Source: an uncultured Verrucomicrobiota bacterium
GTDB lineage: Bacteria > Verrucomicrobiota > Kiritimatiellia > RFP12 > UBA1067
NCBI GenBank assembly: GCA_946615875.1
Contig: CAMOIK010000002.1
Coordinates: 1 to 36,133, forward strand
Direction of reading: 5' to 3'
DNA: 36,133 nt
Part shown: positions 20,201 through 28,000 of the stretch, in pieces
How positions within the stretch are numbered: position 1 is the first letter of the stretch
How the letters are laid out: each line of letters starts with the position of its first letter
Made by a program: the position numbers and the translations under genes
Notes under the pieces: model-generated
The model's input: the letters and a program-made list of their open reading frames with translations, nothing else
Database searches by the model: none
What the model was told of the DNA's origin: nothing

Positions 20201-21399
20201 CGCGGCTCGCCGACCGCCACAGGGACCGTGACGTAGTCGATGATGCGCTCCATCGGCGCCCCGTTGCGGTAGTTGTAGTGCGGCCAGGCGCTGAGGACGA
20301 GATTGTTCGTCACGCCCTTCACCACGCCGAACACGGCGAAGTTGATGTCGTTCGTGGCTGTGACAGGGATGGTCGCCACCTGCACCTCGTTGGAGACTGG
20401 CTTGAGCGTGGACGTGTCCCAGCCGGTCTGCATCATGACCGGAGCGACGGTGACGCCCATGCTCTTCAAGGCCGCGGTGTTGGTCACCACGAGGCCGCTC
20501 TCGTCGGCGCTCCACACATACACGGGGACGCTCTTCGCGGGGCGGGACACGGCATACAGCGAAAGCGACGAATATTCGACCTCGCCCTCGTGGACGCTGC
20601 GCCACACGCCGGAATCGCTTCCAGAAGGAAACACCTCCCAGTTTGGGTCGAAGCCGATCGTCTGCACGTAGAAGCCAAGCGCCTCCGGCGAACCCGTGAG
20701 CTTGTCGCCGAGGCTCTGCCACTTCGACGTGCTCCAGCCGCTGGCGTCGGCGATATCGACGCAATCGTCGCCGTCCGGAGAGGAAATCACCCAGCGCACT
20801 TCGTCCGAGAGCCCGTCGGGCGCGAACGTGAATTTTTCGGATTCGATGCAGAGCTCCGCGCCGCAGCCCTCGAACTGGTCAGGGACGATCGCGTCGCCGC
20901 TGCGCGTCGCCAGGCGGATGGGCATCGCCAGATCGCCAGGCTCCGAATCATACTCGAACACGAGATCCGTGTATTCCTCGGTCTCGATGATGCCGCCGTC
21001 GATCAGCCTGGCCCACTTTGGCTCGCCGCTGCCGTCCGCGAACACTCCGAGGACGGGGCGATACTGCGCCCAGTCGAGCGCGACCTCCATGTAGTAGGCA
21101 TCTGTTCCAGGGGTGGAGCCGGGCTCGCAGCCGGCCTTGTAGGCCCGCTTCCAGCCGACATACTGGGCCGCACTGCCCACCATGGTGCGGTGGTTCCAGA
21201 GCCGGATGCGCACATACATCGCCTGTCCGACTCCGAACGGCGCATCGCTCGTCGTGTAGGCTTCGACCTGCGCGCCCGTCTTGTCGCATGGCACGATCGA
21301 CCATATGTCGCCCGTTGCCTTGGCGAAAGCGCTCAGGCCCGCACCGATGCAAAGTGCGGCTGCCGCTGCGGCTGCTGTCTTCTTCATGAGGTTTTTCAT
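8287..21399 (-). CDS. giant exported protein with TSP3 calcium-binding motifs and a LamG domain
   Basis: 4370 residues. The ATG at 21397-21399 follows a GGAAGGGG ribosome site at good spacing and gives a clean signal peptide (MKNLMKKTAAA..., cut after LSAFA at about 26). A longer in-frame extension to 21588 would overlap the small gene upstream and is rejected. Residues about 30-1350 look like serial beta-sandwich domains. A calcium-motif stretch GDINNDGIPDFY lies near 1380. Dense TSP3/dockerin-like motifs follow at about 1690-1800, 2020-2040, 2130-2310 and 2510-2760. A LamG/concanavalin-like domain spans about 2775-3030 (FTVEAWIKPDE and WVHIAATYDGKKLRLYRNG). More TSP3 motifs occur at 3250-3440 and near 4150. 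The protein ends FFRIRIKN with no membrane helix, LPXTG or PEP-CTERM. It is probably an adhesin or glycan-binding surface protein; function and secretion route are unknown. Confidence 0.85.
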   Translation of the reverse strand: MKNLMKKTAAAAAAALCIGAGLSAFAKATGDIWSIVPCDKTGAQVEAYTTSDAPFGVGQAMYVRIRLWNHRTMVGSAAQYVGWKRAYKAGCEPGSTPGTDAYYMEVALDWAQYRPVLGVFADGSGEPKWARLIDGGIIETEEYTDLVFEYDSEPGDLAMPIRLATRSGDAIVPDQFEGCGAELCIESEKFTFAPDGLSDEVRWVISSPDGDDCVDIADASGWSTSKWQSLGDKLTGSPEALGFYVQTIGFDPNWEVFPSGSDSGVWRSVHEGEVEYSSLSLYAVSRPAKSVPVYVWSADESGLVVTNTAALKSMGVTVAPVMMQTGWDTSTLKPVSNEVQVATIPVTATNDINFAVFGVVKGVTNNLVLSAWPHYNYRNGAPMERIIDYVTVPVAVGEPRETTLSVSGPATLTASSNRFECVACKLSLTPASKSAPNDISVTVTPSDGWQDCVFFSNKPTYDNSVPPAGGLDGLTSLEFTIKSGRTESDTFYIYGLGSVGGASVVTLTPSCTDPFVAGFSALPITIKTSIVAYPAWEEGELTPTKNLPCELEIGVGDAYADIQKGRTDGGYKLEVRLDAADAGTTITFEDLYLDADNILNVLDDATLAPPKVTFTSELQTNSAFRVTSPIGNKKTDWMPFSATVVPKDVSAEIVSGASDDGTVPAGGTMGINIHYPNFWNDSSYSTLYAYLVNTNDENLVSTMFTNSTPYVVTVCKDNAESAPTGYPVGSGKNDQLINIQALTAVNATFDVVLSTSPKWDATKVYGNAPSTELTIVVANASAEATAMWMYMDKTYEDPEDMDDDDDGIFSETVMYGTNRAFRVRVADADYDKSTNMVVKWTVRKQGATKDEMLNLDGAGKRVYRFTSSGDSKTVDDPDGWFSYTFGAATNYYVTAEVWDAHDYPGIDKEDDHPGSKIQKLVQVKGGSAITVLFNGGATGENAFDENVTTPQTVTVRLDDWTDEKDIVVELAVSRKSLTEEDPGKLPFGEATYSTADGTNYYRHTFRVGNYRDWELEVDLDSIDGVAKTASATKGFDITARVLTTDVLESRQMSANKYYLEGSLNKPVKIVNAAPEIDAALMTPFGATLTNVAKNVSIDWGYSDVNADMTATWKNTSYGTASDSASQEGTGILVVVRGVNVVTTNFFAGAKTTGTIVPSFVNGQAEAKLYFDFYDKDGGRSTSGEYYYPAQVTKILTTVANWPSGGNTYAKPLSMKYAMAAGVGYGHVFVSDATFVSSENFNLSWDCGTSSSTAMAYAFGYKADAVDDGQLDNKKDVWLTSEGAHAANATAPADPNEYYVYPDSLRDSFFYGWITASEPGGTEFAFSANPQMGSVVTSTKVALPTEQTETETGGSGKYAETYVEAVFAKEYNRHDNMGDINNDGIPDFYMFYPNWNGGPLKDTDDNAGELVAINSLNDDGDYYPAAADTTSTIVPGAVSGWATSGQAFTAVREIRGYHDGLNFGMFMARDEEYTAYRTGRATKYGWLSDLCMSEIEKKALLREVFERRDYLLKKLYTKGQLDNSWPICEEDELNLVTNLLATIHYRGAVNVTTSDGNNRLFYADRSYIDGNISSGIDRIVTNGDTGEDETVPTDAWLRTFTPIGATEPVVVTNYVNLVAYTNENDATDIHYLSPCDLYSFDQAEIGIWLDSENGNDLFDAQQKAAKDYITFTWRSHNANNVAWGFTVENRTDPTTDDTDGDGMPDGYEYYMWYAATVGTGTNQLVGSRFNLADLEDYSDAIAPKDIARIYNPNIAGSWTDTDTDNDGITDSEEFLIGTSPVHWDTDRDGLSDLYEVMYNSNPLAASKDNNGAANLDGDFMACWKADASDPLGAYTYIYTATNGTLWILDTAYTGYINTNKIAITVTGNGFEVKRFNGGFIVATEDTENYSKRYAKKRTIDFDPKAGIVTNTVTLYHHQVHNYFGFDPRTAWFRSDDGSVSKGKRWWSGGSLYTAGRAINTAPYTAIDEFLLLKFRYIVGLRNLADDQAKLAAKKTTIQAIISAGTTNPNKTFDEFSWGDSETKYKQSQHGADTDGDAVPDGWELYIGVNPNIDFNKRGDDEDKLYWNGSKIWPYSLGLYEGYSDGLSLVNEFAGTDSSAAYIDCPTIYAYHPSQTSADKPNPNYQWYNKFMPTDPRNKDTDGDGISDGTERSRSWSSDYTFNRWGQTIVTTVRHFAIYGDPSDGGGELCIPGGGMNPCTIDTDLDGLPDPWERQYAGLLFLNDDIVTTTTDEDGKNVDVFPSGTPLSGIYDDLRAAAQAHWGNYTNAEDKVYHILCGMDPTRADATSVPGIGFADNDWDGDGLQNWQEYMVQAMRHFRYDDPWTPLVGRDCPAFDEGTGTFVQGQWNGDKGFLRTSYIEPFTAKDYDTLVDAGYPNFAKIVKRYPNYLEMLGYFAAPPKAWDHAGVDLGNKYMLPPLRIRQRVMVANTPVQDRSLSGRLLWELRNGSTYATNIYNEDGNNYYVLYEGATATNWVVATPVMTLTTDAREVLTRQYRDESIDELEYVGTDPRLWDTDRDGMDDYYELFHGLNPILGSLGNRFGATANDVIARAHSTSTTLSAWCNAWVGWDNEDLPPNDPIRFPWMMGIAECDADGDGFRNYEEAILANVTSPDSAHTDPSPLWMTDSTVPSLDPIVGMDEIVSTNYLSYMGQPVYDIDENGEFVRAISGITTNLVTNATYQVAGSPSYTTLYYQNEILNPLNEQVFTSILGTEIAFTPYYSLREAWNCYNHDYIASFEQNEGYDTDNDWRTDSGEVKSLSRKNSDPLDFSDPARRQSVWFGGKDAPGAAISYKPITRNMNGTDLFRQFTVEAWIKPDESENGQDQYIVSRASRYGAWDLESHDEHGSSSNSVIRMCFALGIDASGHVFAETQNTTELSSRVTGDKVVDGEWVHIAATYDGKKLRLYRNGRFETSADTTLIPANGVTIIVQNPQGYADFPYDMYRIVRSVTIMGGRANGDGAFGHEQAAASADWSDIATDFYKGRVAEVRTWDGARSEADISGSYNKSFSVDDVKSLRLEVFGKWCEGARRNDNLGSDTEQLPPELIQYYNMSTLPNATDAQYVRTEPTGFAANVLGNVRNPDNPSADIGDSLKVGWWAAIQQSPVANTVYTSKHVVPWMENMVAHLPKLCGSVSDSVYWSENYAGYTPSTFQDSDSFAFPNTMNPYNSNVTTYEDEYLYNKYANMFWHDGGGSLSINNRTVVTNSVISAAFYRQFLFDYRLGFEGTSDLVPVGSAFAKRADSYWDGQGAETAWQETGADANANDLPDWWEEYARANYGAPADLAADTEIERNGALMSAYEAYIRDLAKGMLPAKEFLDEYVNREDFDKNGLPDWWTDIYGVKGAAADDDDNDGLSNFTEFLLSEYFKFEVAFSPVKAKSVSPYDSDYFFKIGQLYAGEVFTDHDFMEDVWEDAQGVPYVSRYAWDADLDKDEDGWSNYAERRYSQFTTSILAPVISHINSDDERKDMPIPTLKVTLRYNGDQPLVAPSEGDGEGGGESNEYNNQLNNAVGSIVVQTFTKQGLVVPDASYTLLPGVDALRYFDLGSVSGEIRQGSLAPGYIKAGDVELLVLQEANSRVYQWTIYGVRVRKGTYETYLADVNKYGRGNVWLLDYEAEWRTLKGISVIQSGNSSQATLALNGATIGTINVVTGEFTLDTSKLYGAEDESGNTIDIDVAQFRFHYIARIPTLQANKLELYLGEANKGYVKEGKNTIVAFYDLDGDGKYTYGEPMGSTVADVGWHQGVAEIELTDTSPIITRVDLLQASSDRKAMYGSSDGDEAALVAGELSGGKYERVRVVRTLVNGSGIDTLEMENRVIFDKVINLDQRSYLYEGDVLENGAFDIDWDYFQSEVMGSEKLVASGIDPTEVTYRIVLGNGSIALNTTNNLYTIATVRHFDSDDYRTVPVPQTPGSQQSAVFGSRPTFRWTMKIDNEAAGTQIDSNSYTAFKLQVRDGNTVVYDSGVRRAPARDLNGVYTFTPDVYAGDLLDPSKNYSWRVTMYNTKFRSDYWSANANNTFRMNALTNSMGTVKVCAKYFGPASVLNAGEVRIEAFDTPDFSGDPVARTYVRTKASVSATNAVHDVNATLIGLMPGKYYVRGYIDMNSYGTTRRKDAWESWGYVCKRDGAAKDIFTPSTIVIDDTMGLGDTFDLYIEDADTNGNCLPDAWEMVQNRGRLDNGTENLNDTLDSGVEINRTLSGNLQNQQNGSPAVGGLAAYVFSVINNAGIAALATDADTSGHSSYLLAVKDAMDGTVTTANATNVTFSAIGADEATVTLSARGSAKVLQTSGSGVAVSSRARGLYTSTGASDTPDLYGEVEYVTDLTGLTESSWKSAGVDEVPIYVKDDDTFETGEFVVPKPKDAGEKCFFRIRIKN
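11080..11650 (-). repeat. second cluster of TSP3-type Asp-rich motifs in the 4370-residue protein
   Basis: Codes for DANANDLPDWWEEY, DKNGLPDWWTDIYG, DDDDNDGLSNFTEF and DKDEDGWSNYAERR. Each has the D-x-(D/N)-x-D/N-G-L-x-D/N-(W/Y) pattern of calcium-binding thrombospondin type 3 or dockerin-like loops. Spacing is irregular, so the DNA itself is not a tandem repeat. Confidence 0.7.
13100..16325 (-). repeat. main cluster of TSP3-type Asp-rich motifs in the 4370-residue protein
   Basis: At least eight motifs, including DTDGDGMPDGYEYY, DTDNDGITDSEEF, DTDRDGLSDLYEV, DTDGDAVPDGWELY, DTDGDGISDGTE, DTDLDGLPDPWERQ, DWDGDGLQNWQEY, DTDRDGMDDYYELF and DADGDGFRNYEE. Several are followed by N-P or T-D-P turns (for example GVNPNID and GLNPIL) as in bacterial TSP3 repeats. 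They imply calcium-stabilised rods. The motifs are separated by 30-200 residues of other sequence. Confidence 0.75.
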
Positions 21400-21430
21400 T
21401 GTGTTTCCCCTTCCCTGTTTAGAAATGGTG

Positions 21431-22012
21431 CTACTTGCCGCCCAGGCTGCGCAGAGTCTGTTCGGCGGTGTTGTGGTTTTCCGCAAGCTTTTTGACGAGC
21501 GCGTCCAGCTCGGCCTTGAGCGCCGCCTTCCTGTCTTCGCCGGCCCCCTCGGCCTCGGCGTCGGCCAGCCGCTTCTTGGCCGCTTCAATTTCCGCCATTG
21601 TCGCCGCCTCCCTGGCGCGGTATTCGTCCAGCGTCTTGACGTGTTCGGGATGCTGCTCCTTCCAGAGTTCGCGGCGCAGGTTGTCGCGCATCCTGGCGCG
21701 GTCCAGTTCGAGATTCTTCTCCGCCTCGGCCACCGCGTCCTCCAGCTCCTTGATTATCTCCGGCTCCAGCTTCGCCTCCTTCGCCTCCTCCAGGTTCTGG
21801 CGGGCGCGGGCGATTTCGCCCATCGTCTTGCGCTGGGCGGCCTTTTCGTTTTCGAGCATCTTGAGATACTCCGGATTCTTCATGCGGTCGTAGATGGCCG
21901 TCTCCGGCTCGGCGGCGGATTCGCCGCGCCGCATCCAAAGGGCCGCCAGGATCGCGGCGGCGACGGCGGCCGCGGCGACGACGAGCAGAACTATCTTTGT
22001 TTTCCTTGACAT
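21431..22012 (-). CDS. membrane-anchored coiled-coil protein between the two giant genes
   Basis: 193 residues from the ATG at 22010-22012, which has AGGA 7 bases upstream. A GTG 42 bp further up is in frame, but it lies 1 bp beyond the previous stop and has no ribosome site. The sequence is MSRKTK, one membrane segment (about 7-27), then MRRGES and a long charged helical region (about 45-185) rich in Glu, Lys, Ala and Arg with heptad-like patterning, ending SLGGK. By the positive-inside rule the coiled coil should be outside the cytoplasm. No family is recognised. It lies 43 bp after one giant gene and 31 bp before the other, so the three are probably co-transcribed. Plausible roles are a periplasmic tether or an assembly/secretion accessory for the giant proteins; this is inference from context only. 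Confidence 0.7.
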   Translation of the reverse strand: MSRKTKIVLLVVAAAAVAAAILAALWMRRGESAAEPETAIYDRMKNPEYLKMLENEKAAQRKTMGEIARARQNLEEAKEAKLEPEIIKELEDAVAEAEKNLELDRARMRDNLRRELWKEQHPEHVKTLDEYRAREAATMAEIEAAKKRLADAEAEGAGEDRKAALKAELDALVKKLAENHNTAEQTLRSLGGK

Positions 22013-22055
22013 TTCCGTATCCTGGGATCTGTGATGTTGCTTTTTCGCCGCCACG

Positions 22056-25000
22056 TCAATACAAGACCTCCTCGAACGTGTTCGTCTTGAACAGCAGCTG
22101 CGGGCCCGTTACGTCGGTGGCGTCGTTGATTGTCCAGTAGTAGAAGGGATGGTCGGAGGGATTCTCGATGAGCCAGTTGCGCCACTGCTCGTAGGCCGGC
22201 GACGACTCCGGCGCCTTGCAGTCGAGCACCTCCACCACCGCCTGGAAATCGTCGTCGAACGATCCCCTGTAGAACACGAACTTCCTCAGGGCGAGCCAGT
22301 AGGAGCGCGGATCGGTGCCCATCAGCGACATCAGCTTGCCCTGTATCTTGAACGTCGCGTTCGTCCAGGCGGATTTCATGCCGCCGTCCACGTAGCCCCA
22401 CGACGTGCCGTCGATGTCGGGCTGCATTCCCTGTAGGATGTACGGCGCCCACGCCTTCTTCCCGCCGACGGAGTAGGAGGAGTTTTCGTTGGCGTTGGTG
22501 ATGTACATCTTGACCGTCAGCAAGGTGTTTTCAAGCTCTTCGCCGGTCTTCTTGCGGATGCGGACGATCGGGCTGACATCCGATATTCCGCCGACGAGCC
22601 ACATGTTGGATGTCGTCGGGGGGATGTCCAGCCAATACATCTGCGTCAGCGTCAGCGGGCCGGTGTACGTCCCGCCGAGCGAATGGAACTCCGCCATGTA
22701 GAGTTCGTCGCTCTCGTCCCACGCGTCGCCGTAGGCGTTCTCGCTGTTGGCGAGCCAGTCCACGATCGCCTCGCGGTAGCGGTTGCCGGAGCCTATGAGG
22801 GCGGCGACGCGGTCGTCAAGCTCCGCGTGCGCGGTCACGGTCACGCTGCCCTCGACGTTGGTGCCCACGTTCACGCGCCACTCGTTGCCGGAGCCGCCGT
22901 AGATCTTGCTGGCGTATGTGGTGTTGGTCACGGACGAACCCGTCTCCGCCCACGTCACGCCGCGCACCACGTGCCACTTGGGGACGCGATAGACGATGTT
23001 GGTGCCCACGCTGCGCTGCACGTACATCGTGATGTCGTTCGCGGTCCACAACTCGCCCGCCTCGTCCGGCTCGCCCTCCGGGTCCCACTGTTCGATGCGC
23101 CCGCCCGTCAATGTCGAGAAGATCAGCCGGCTCATGCCGCCCGGGCTCGGCGGCGTCCCCTCGATCGTCTGGCCGATGTTGAGGCGGCCAGGCGTGCGGC
23201 CCACGCCGTTCGTCCAGCAGGAGAACGTGCCGTTCGTCCAGCAGGCGTAGGAGCCGCCGACGTTCGTCACCACGCTGAGGGAATTGGTGATTATGCCGTT
23301 GAGCGTGTTGTCGTCCGTGCCGATGTACAGGAACTCCGCGTCGCCGATGAGATGGTTGAGGTTCGTGGCCATGACCTCTGGATAGAACGCCTTGGCGTAT
23401 TCCGTGTCGAACTGCGCGAAGTAGTTGGTGCCTATCGCCACCACCTCGGACTCCAGAATGCCTTTCGGGCGGACGAGCTGCACCGCGATCGGATAGAACG
23501 GGGATATTTCGCCGCGCGCGTAAACGACGGTGGAGCCGTCGAACGTCCATACGCCGTCGAGCGTGCCGTCCGTGTATTTCAGCAAACCGCCCGCGCTATC
23601 CTGGGAATAAGGCGAACCGATCACGCGGAACGTCATGCCGTATTTGGTGTTCACGTAGCGGTCCTTGACGCCGGAAAGCCCGTTCGTGCCGAACACGGCG
23701 GCGACGTTGGTCACCACCTCTTCGCCACTCACCGCCAGCATCTGCAGCTGCCATCCCGTGAGGTCGGCGCCGGCCGGGGCGGCGATCTCCACGTACTGGC
23801 ATTTCGCGTCGGTGTTGTCGTAGCCGTCCATCGCGCCGAGTATGTTCACCTCGTTTATCCACGCCCAGTGCGGAGCCACGGTGTCCAGTATCGTATAGGC
23901 GGAGAAGTCGGCGCCGCTCTCCCCGCCCTTGTCCCTGTTGTAGTCGAGCGGCCTGTACCATTCTGGCGTGTTCCAGTCGGCGGAGGTCAGGAAGTTTGTG
24001 GAGGGAATGCTCTCGCCAGCGTCGTTGTACTGGTTGTAGCGCACTTCCAGCATATACTGGACCACAGTGCCGGGCGTGCGCGATTCCGGGACGATCGTGT
24101 CGGAACCCTTCTGGTAGCTGGAGCGGAACACGAAATTGGTCACTTCGCTATCCTCTGGAATCTCGGCGCGCATCAACTCGACCGAATGTGCGGCGGAGTT
24201 CGTCCGCCAGTTGTTGAAGCCCCACACGTCCTCGCCAGAATACCAGTGCAGTATCACCTTCGGAGGATTCGACTCGGAAGCGAAATCTATCTTGTCCGGC
24301 AACTGCGCCTTGTAGATTTCGCACTGCACGCCCCATCCTTCCTTGCACAGCGGCTGTTCGGCTTCGCTCGGCACGTTCGGCACCTCGTATATGCCGTTCA
24401 TGTCGCTGCGGAACGCACCCACCCCGCGGAAGCCCACGCGAGGGCGGATCGCCTCGGTCACCGAGACTTCGTCGAGCAGCACGCGCATCGGCGCTTCACC
24501 GTCCCACTTCTGGGAATCGCCGGCGGCGGAATCGTCGTATTCGGAAGCTTCCTCCACGCCTTCCACGCCGCGCACGACGAGACGGAAGGCCCTGTAGGTC
24601 TCGCTCGCCGAAGTAGTGTAGGAGAAGTTTTCGTAGAGGTTGGTGGTGACCGCGAAATCCTTAAGCCAGATCCACTTGCCCTTATCTTCGCCGTCCTGCG
24701 ACCCATATAGCGCGACGTAGGCCGGGCGCTCGTCGGCGGCGTTGTATTTGCGCGCCTTGAACGTGACGCCGCCCACGATGTTCGTCCCGAACGTCGGCGT
24801 CTGCACGAACGGCAGATGGCGGGTGTATTCGTCGTATTCGTCGCCGTCGATATCCGCCGAAACGGAATTGTTGAGCGCGAGGGCGAGTCCCGGCGCCAAA
24901 GGCTCGGAAATGTCGGAGAGCAGCATCCTCTTCTCGGAATCCTCCGGGTCGCCGAGCGTCCTCACGTTCCAGCCCCACCACGAGCGGTAGTCTATCTCCG

Positions 25001-28000
25001 GCTCGTCGCGCACGGTCACGCTGTCTATGTAGATGTCGCCGAACGCTTTCTCGTCCGTGGAATCCGCCACCTCGGCCACGAGAGCGTCATCGACGCTTAT
25101 CCTGACAAGGCCGTGGACGCCGTGATATCCGAAGTAGCAGCTGCGGACGCCGCTTTCGCCGTTCGTGAAGGTGAGCGTCTCCACCGTCTGCCAGTCGCCG
25201 GCCTTCGTCCAGGCGTAGGAATAGGCGTCGCCTTGCGTGATGTTCGTCGCATTCGTCAGCACCTGGACGCAAAGCCTGGCGTTCGCCTGCGCCCCGTGGA
25301 AGCGGAAGGATATCTGGCCGATGCCCTTCCCTGCGCGGTATCCGTCGGAATACTCCCAGCCATCCATCAGCGGCGAGACGATGGAGGCCACGCCGTCGGT
25401 GGACGTGCGGCGAGCGGAAAGCAGCACGGTGCGGCCCGGCGTGTCGCCGCCGTCGTCCCAGTCCTGCACCCATGCCGACGTGAACGTGAAGTTGGTGTAT
25501 GCGTAGCGCGAAACGTCGCGCGTCGGCTTGTTCGTGACCACCTCGCGGCCGAGCTCGCTCCAGTCGGCGCCGCGCCACTGCGTCAATTCGATGTTGTCGA
25601 TGACGACCTCGGCGGGATTGTCCTCCTCGATGACGCGAATCTGCACCGAGCAATCGTCCGTCTTGCGCAACTGGACCGCGTGGGGCTGCGTGAGGAAGGA
25701 AGCCACCTCCATCGTCGCCACGGGCTCGTCGTCGAAGGCCGTCGAACCAGCCTGTCCCAGGAACACGCCCAGCGTCTGCGCCGGCGCGATCGCCCGCAGG
25801 GCGTTTCGCTTGGACGGGCCGAGTATCTCCGCCATCATGCGCCCCGGCGCGATCGCCCACTCTTCATAGTCGCACGGCATGCCCGCATCGTCGGAGATCA
25901 GGCCGTTCAGCGCATAGTTCGGGCCGTATGCGGAGCTTGGGAACTTGGCCGTCGTGCTGCTGTATGCCGCCATGCCCGACAGACTTCCTCCATCCACGCC
26001 GCCCGAGGAGCCGCCGCTGCGCGTCAACGGATGCGTGTAGTAGCGCGGCCGGTAGAACAGCGCCGGGCAGTTCGCGGAGATGACGCCAGCCGTGCCTTTC
26101 GTCAACGCCGCGCCGCCCGCCGACGCGCCGGTGTCTGTGAATTCCACCCAGTTGCAGGTGACGTCGCTGCCGCTTTCCGCGTCGCCTCCGTAGGTCGCGG
26201 TTTTGCTCGTCTTGATCGCGCCGACGACCTTGACCGAGGTTTCGGTGAGATTCGTCACGGAGATGGCGAGCTTCGCCCACTCGGTGGCGCTGCCGGTCAG
26301 GCCCGAATTCGCGGAAATGCCGGACCAGTGCGCCGATCCCAGGAAGAAGCTCTTCATCTTGCTGCCGGACTTCGCCCACTTCCAGAGCTGCAGATAGCCC
26401 ACGTTCGCCTGTCTTTGGACATAGCGCAGCTCGTAGCATCCCTTGGTCGGACGGTAGTTGGCGACGAGCGACACCGAATACGCGCCTTCCAGCGTGCCGT
26501 TGGTGATTGCGGATACGCCAGAGACGAACGTGTAGTTCTTGAGCGCCGTCATGCCGTCCTCGTCGGAATAGCAGATGTCGTCCCACTCGATGGAGTTCGC
26601 CTGCCTGGCGGTGAAGGAGAGCGTGTCGATACCGCGAGGCTGCGTAGCCCCGCTCGTGACGTATTCGATAGAGCCAAGTCCGTCGCCGCGCATCTGCAGG
26701 GCGTATGCCTTGGACGCTGGATCGTCGTATTTCTCGTAGATGTATTTCGCGTAATTGGCCGTCCAGCCGTTGAGCGTGGTCGCCGTCTTGAAGAAATTGG
26801 TGCTCACTTCGGTCGTCGTGGAAAACGACTCCTTCCAGTATGCCGAGCCGGCGGGCATCGCATTCCATTCGGAGGCGAAGTCGGAGGCAAAAGTCTGTTT
26901 CGCGCCCGACGTGCCGATGGCGGGTCCGCCGTCGAGTTCGTTGAATGCGCCCACGAACGTGCCGCTCGCGCTGACGGCGTCGGTCCATTCGTTGAAGTTC
27001 TGGTAGTCGGCGTGGACGACCGTGATGGAGCGCCCCGACTCTTCCGCCTGGAAAAGCAGGTAGCCCGTCTTGGCGTCTATCGGTATCTCGCACCAGTCGT
27101 TTTCGCCGAACTCGTCCCTTTCGCCGTATGTCGCCGTCAGCACCCCCTGGCCGCCTTCACCGTCGGTGGCGACCGCCTCAACCGCGAAAAGGACGGTGTT
27201 CGTCGCCCACTGGCGCGATCCGTCCGTCTGGCGGTTCACGCCTTCCAGGCGGAACTTGACCGTGCCCGTCTCGTTCGTAGGCGTCTTCAGGTAGCAGCGC
27301 CACGTGGCCTCGTCGGCAAGCGTCGCGTAGTGCGTGTTCGTCGCGCCGTTGCCATCGACGATCGTCACGGCGAACTTCTCCCATGCGCTCGAACCGTCGC
27401 GCAGCCTCACGAACCAATCCGTGCCGAGGGTCTTGCCGAAGACGCTGGCGTTCCCACAGCGGTTCGTGACGGCTTTCACCTCTTCCGTGTAGCCGGGCGT
27501 GCCGATGTCCAGCCCGGAATAGTCGCAATAAACGTAGAACGGCGCCGCCTGCACCACCTCGGTCCAGAACTCTATGTCGCCGGAACGCCGGGGCACGTCG
27601 AGCGGAGCCGTCGAACGGAAGCCGGCGTTGCGCGCGAGCGGCACGCTCTTCCATTCGTTTTCCCCCGCCGGATCAAACGCGTGGGAAAGATTGCGCCAAC
27701 GGTAGAACATCGTCGCGGACACGACCATGTTGCTGCCGCCATCCGTGACCTGCTGCAGCGAATTCGTGTAGAACTCGCCCTCCATGCGGGCATAGATCGC
27801 CCTGCTCGCGACCGACGGAAACGCCGGCTCGAAGGCTCCGCTCCATCCAGTCGTCTGCCGACCGCCCTTCGCCGCGTCGAAATTCCCCAACGGCTTCAAA
27901 TCGACCCTCATCGGCGGCGGCGTCACCTGTATGTTGTCGATCAAAATGAAGCCGCCTTCGTCAAGCGCGAAACCGCCGCTGCCTTTCGTAGGCGGCGCGG

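Noticed and set aside
21400..21588. 63-codon extension of the 4370-residue protein
   Set aside because: It would overlap the small coiled-coil gene and hide the signal peptide. The ATG at 21399 has a proper ribosome site.
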